DNA from: Modestobacter sp.
Lineage (GTDB): Bacteria > Actinomycetota > Actinomycetes > Mycobacteriales > Geodermatophilaceae
Assembly (NCBI GenBank): GCA_025963425.1
Contig: JAOPUQ010000142.1
Span: 1-5,472, forward strand
Length of the DNA: 5,472 nt
Reading direction: 5' to 3'
Shown: one piece after another, positions 5,126 to 5,472 of the stretch
How positions within the stretch are numbered: position 1 is the stretch's first letter
Layout: every line of letters begins with the position of its first letter
Translations under genes and position numbers: made by a program
The notes under the pieces: model-generated
Database searches by the model: none
Seen by the model: only the letters and a program-made list of their open reading frames with translations
Told to the model about the DNA's origin: nothing

Positions 5126-5472
5126 GTGGGTCGACTGCGCGTGGGGCTGGTCTGCGGACACTTCGATCCGGCACGCGACGGCGTCGCCGACTACACCCGG
5201 CACCTCGCCCGGCAGCTGCGATCGGCCGGGTGCCGGCCCCTGATCTGCACCGCGCACCGGTACGCACGGACCCCGGGCGAGGAGGTCGTCGGCGTGACCG
5301 ACCGCTGGGATGCCCCCGGCGTCCTGCGCGCAGCCCGCGCCATGACGGGGCTGTCGCTCGACGTGGTCCACGTCCAGTTCTCGCCGTCCGCCTTCGGCTT
5401 CTCCCGGGCGGTGGGCCTGCTACCGCTCCTCCTCCCGGCCGGCACACCGCTGGTGGCCACGTTGCACGAGTA
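5126..5472 (+). CDS. Glycosyltransferase, family-4-like N-terminal domain (partial, runs off right edge)
   Basis: 115 complete codons from the GTG at 5126; the rest lies outside the window. The visible part has the layout of a GT-B fold N-terminal domain. The first strand RVGLVCGHFDP (4-14) leads into DGVADYTRHLARQL (18-31), the glycine-containing loop and helix common in GT4 enzymes. An alternating beta/alpha pattern follows, then DVVHVQFSP (79-87) and TPLVATLHEY (107-116, the last codon incomplete), a strand ending in the histidine typical of this domain. GT4 enzymes move a sugar from a nucleotide donor to a lipid, polysaccharide or small acceptor. Donor and acceptor cannot be told, because the donor-binding C-terminal half is missing. 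No signal peptide is seen, so it is probably cytoplasmic or membrane-associated. It is separated from arsC by 196 nt and likely belongs to a different unit. Confidence 0.8.
   Translation, partial: MGRLRVGLVCGHFDPARDGVADYTRHLARQLRSAGCRPLICTAHRYARTPGEEVVGVTDRWDAPGVLRAARAMTGLSLDVVHVQFSPSAFGFSRAVGLLPLLLPAGTPLVATLHE

Overview
The window is GC-rich DNA (roughly 70% G+C or more, with strong third-position G/C bias in every gene) from an actinobacterium. GTG starts, the actinobacterial style of the ArsC and ArsR proteins and the general protein flavour fit a Geodermatophilaceae-like or related soil actinobacterium. That placement is an inference, because no marker gene is present.

Left part (1-2556), all on the minus strand. 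Read in the direction of transcription, this holds a hemerythrin-domain protein (start 2556), an aldo/keto reductase closely resembling E. coli YghZ (L-glyceraldehyde 3-phosphate reductase), and a crotonase-fold protein whose C-terminus runs off the left edge. The spacings of 42 and 77 nt would allow co-transcription, but each gap holds a GC-rich hairpin.

Middle (2648-2978), minus strand. A broken gene of the ArsI/CadI family (VOC-fold C-As lyase / cadmium-induced protein) is recognisable in two reading frames. It has lost about 60 nt near the start and about 80 nt in the centre.

Right-middle (2977-4929), plus strand. A compact arsenic-resistance operon reads arsR-acr3-arsC, with both junctions being 4-nt ATGA overlaps. 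A clear AT-rich promoter/operator sits between arsR and the arsI remnant. ArsC reduces arsenate to arsenite, Acr3 exports the arsenite, and ArsR represses the unit until As(III) binds. The arsI remnant shows that the locus once also had a divergently transcribed organoarsenical-type gene that has decayed.

Right end (5126-5472), plus strand. This is the N-terminal part of a family-4-like glycosyltransferase, separated from arsC by a 196-nt spacer with possible terminator hairpins.

I found no RNA genes, CRISPR arrays, insertion sequences or convincing novel system. The most informative observations are the decayed arsI/cadI gene, the crotonase lacking both canonical hydratase glutamates, the two cysteine clusters in ArsR, and the hemerythrin with a substituted iron ligand.
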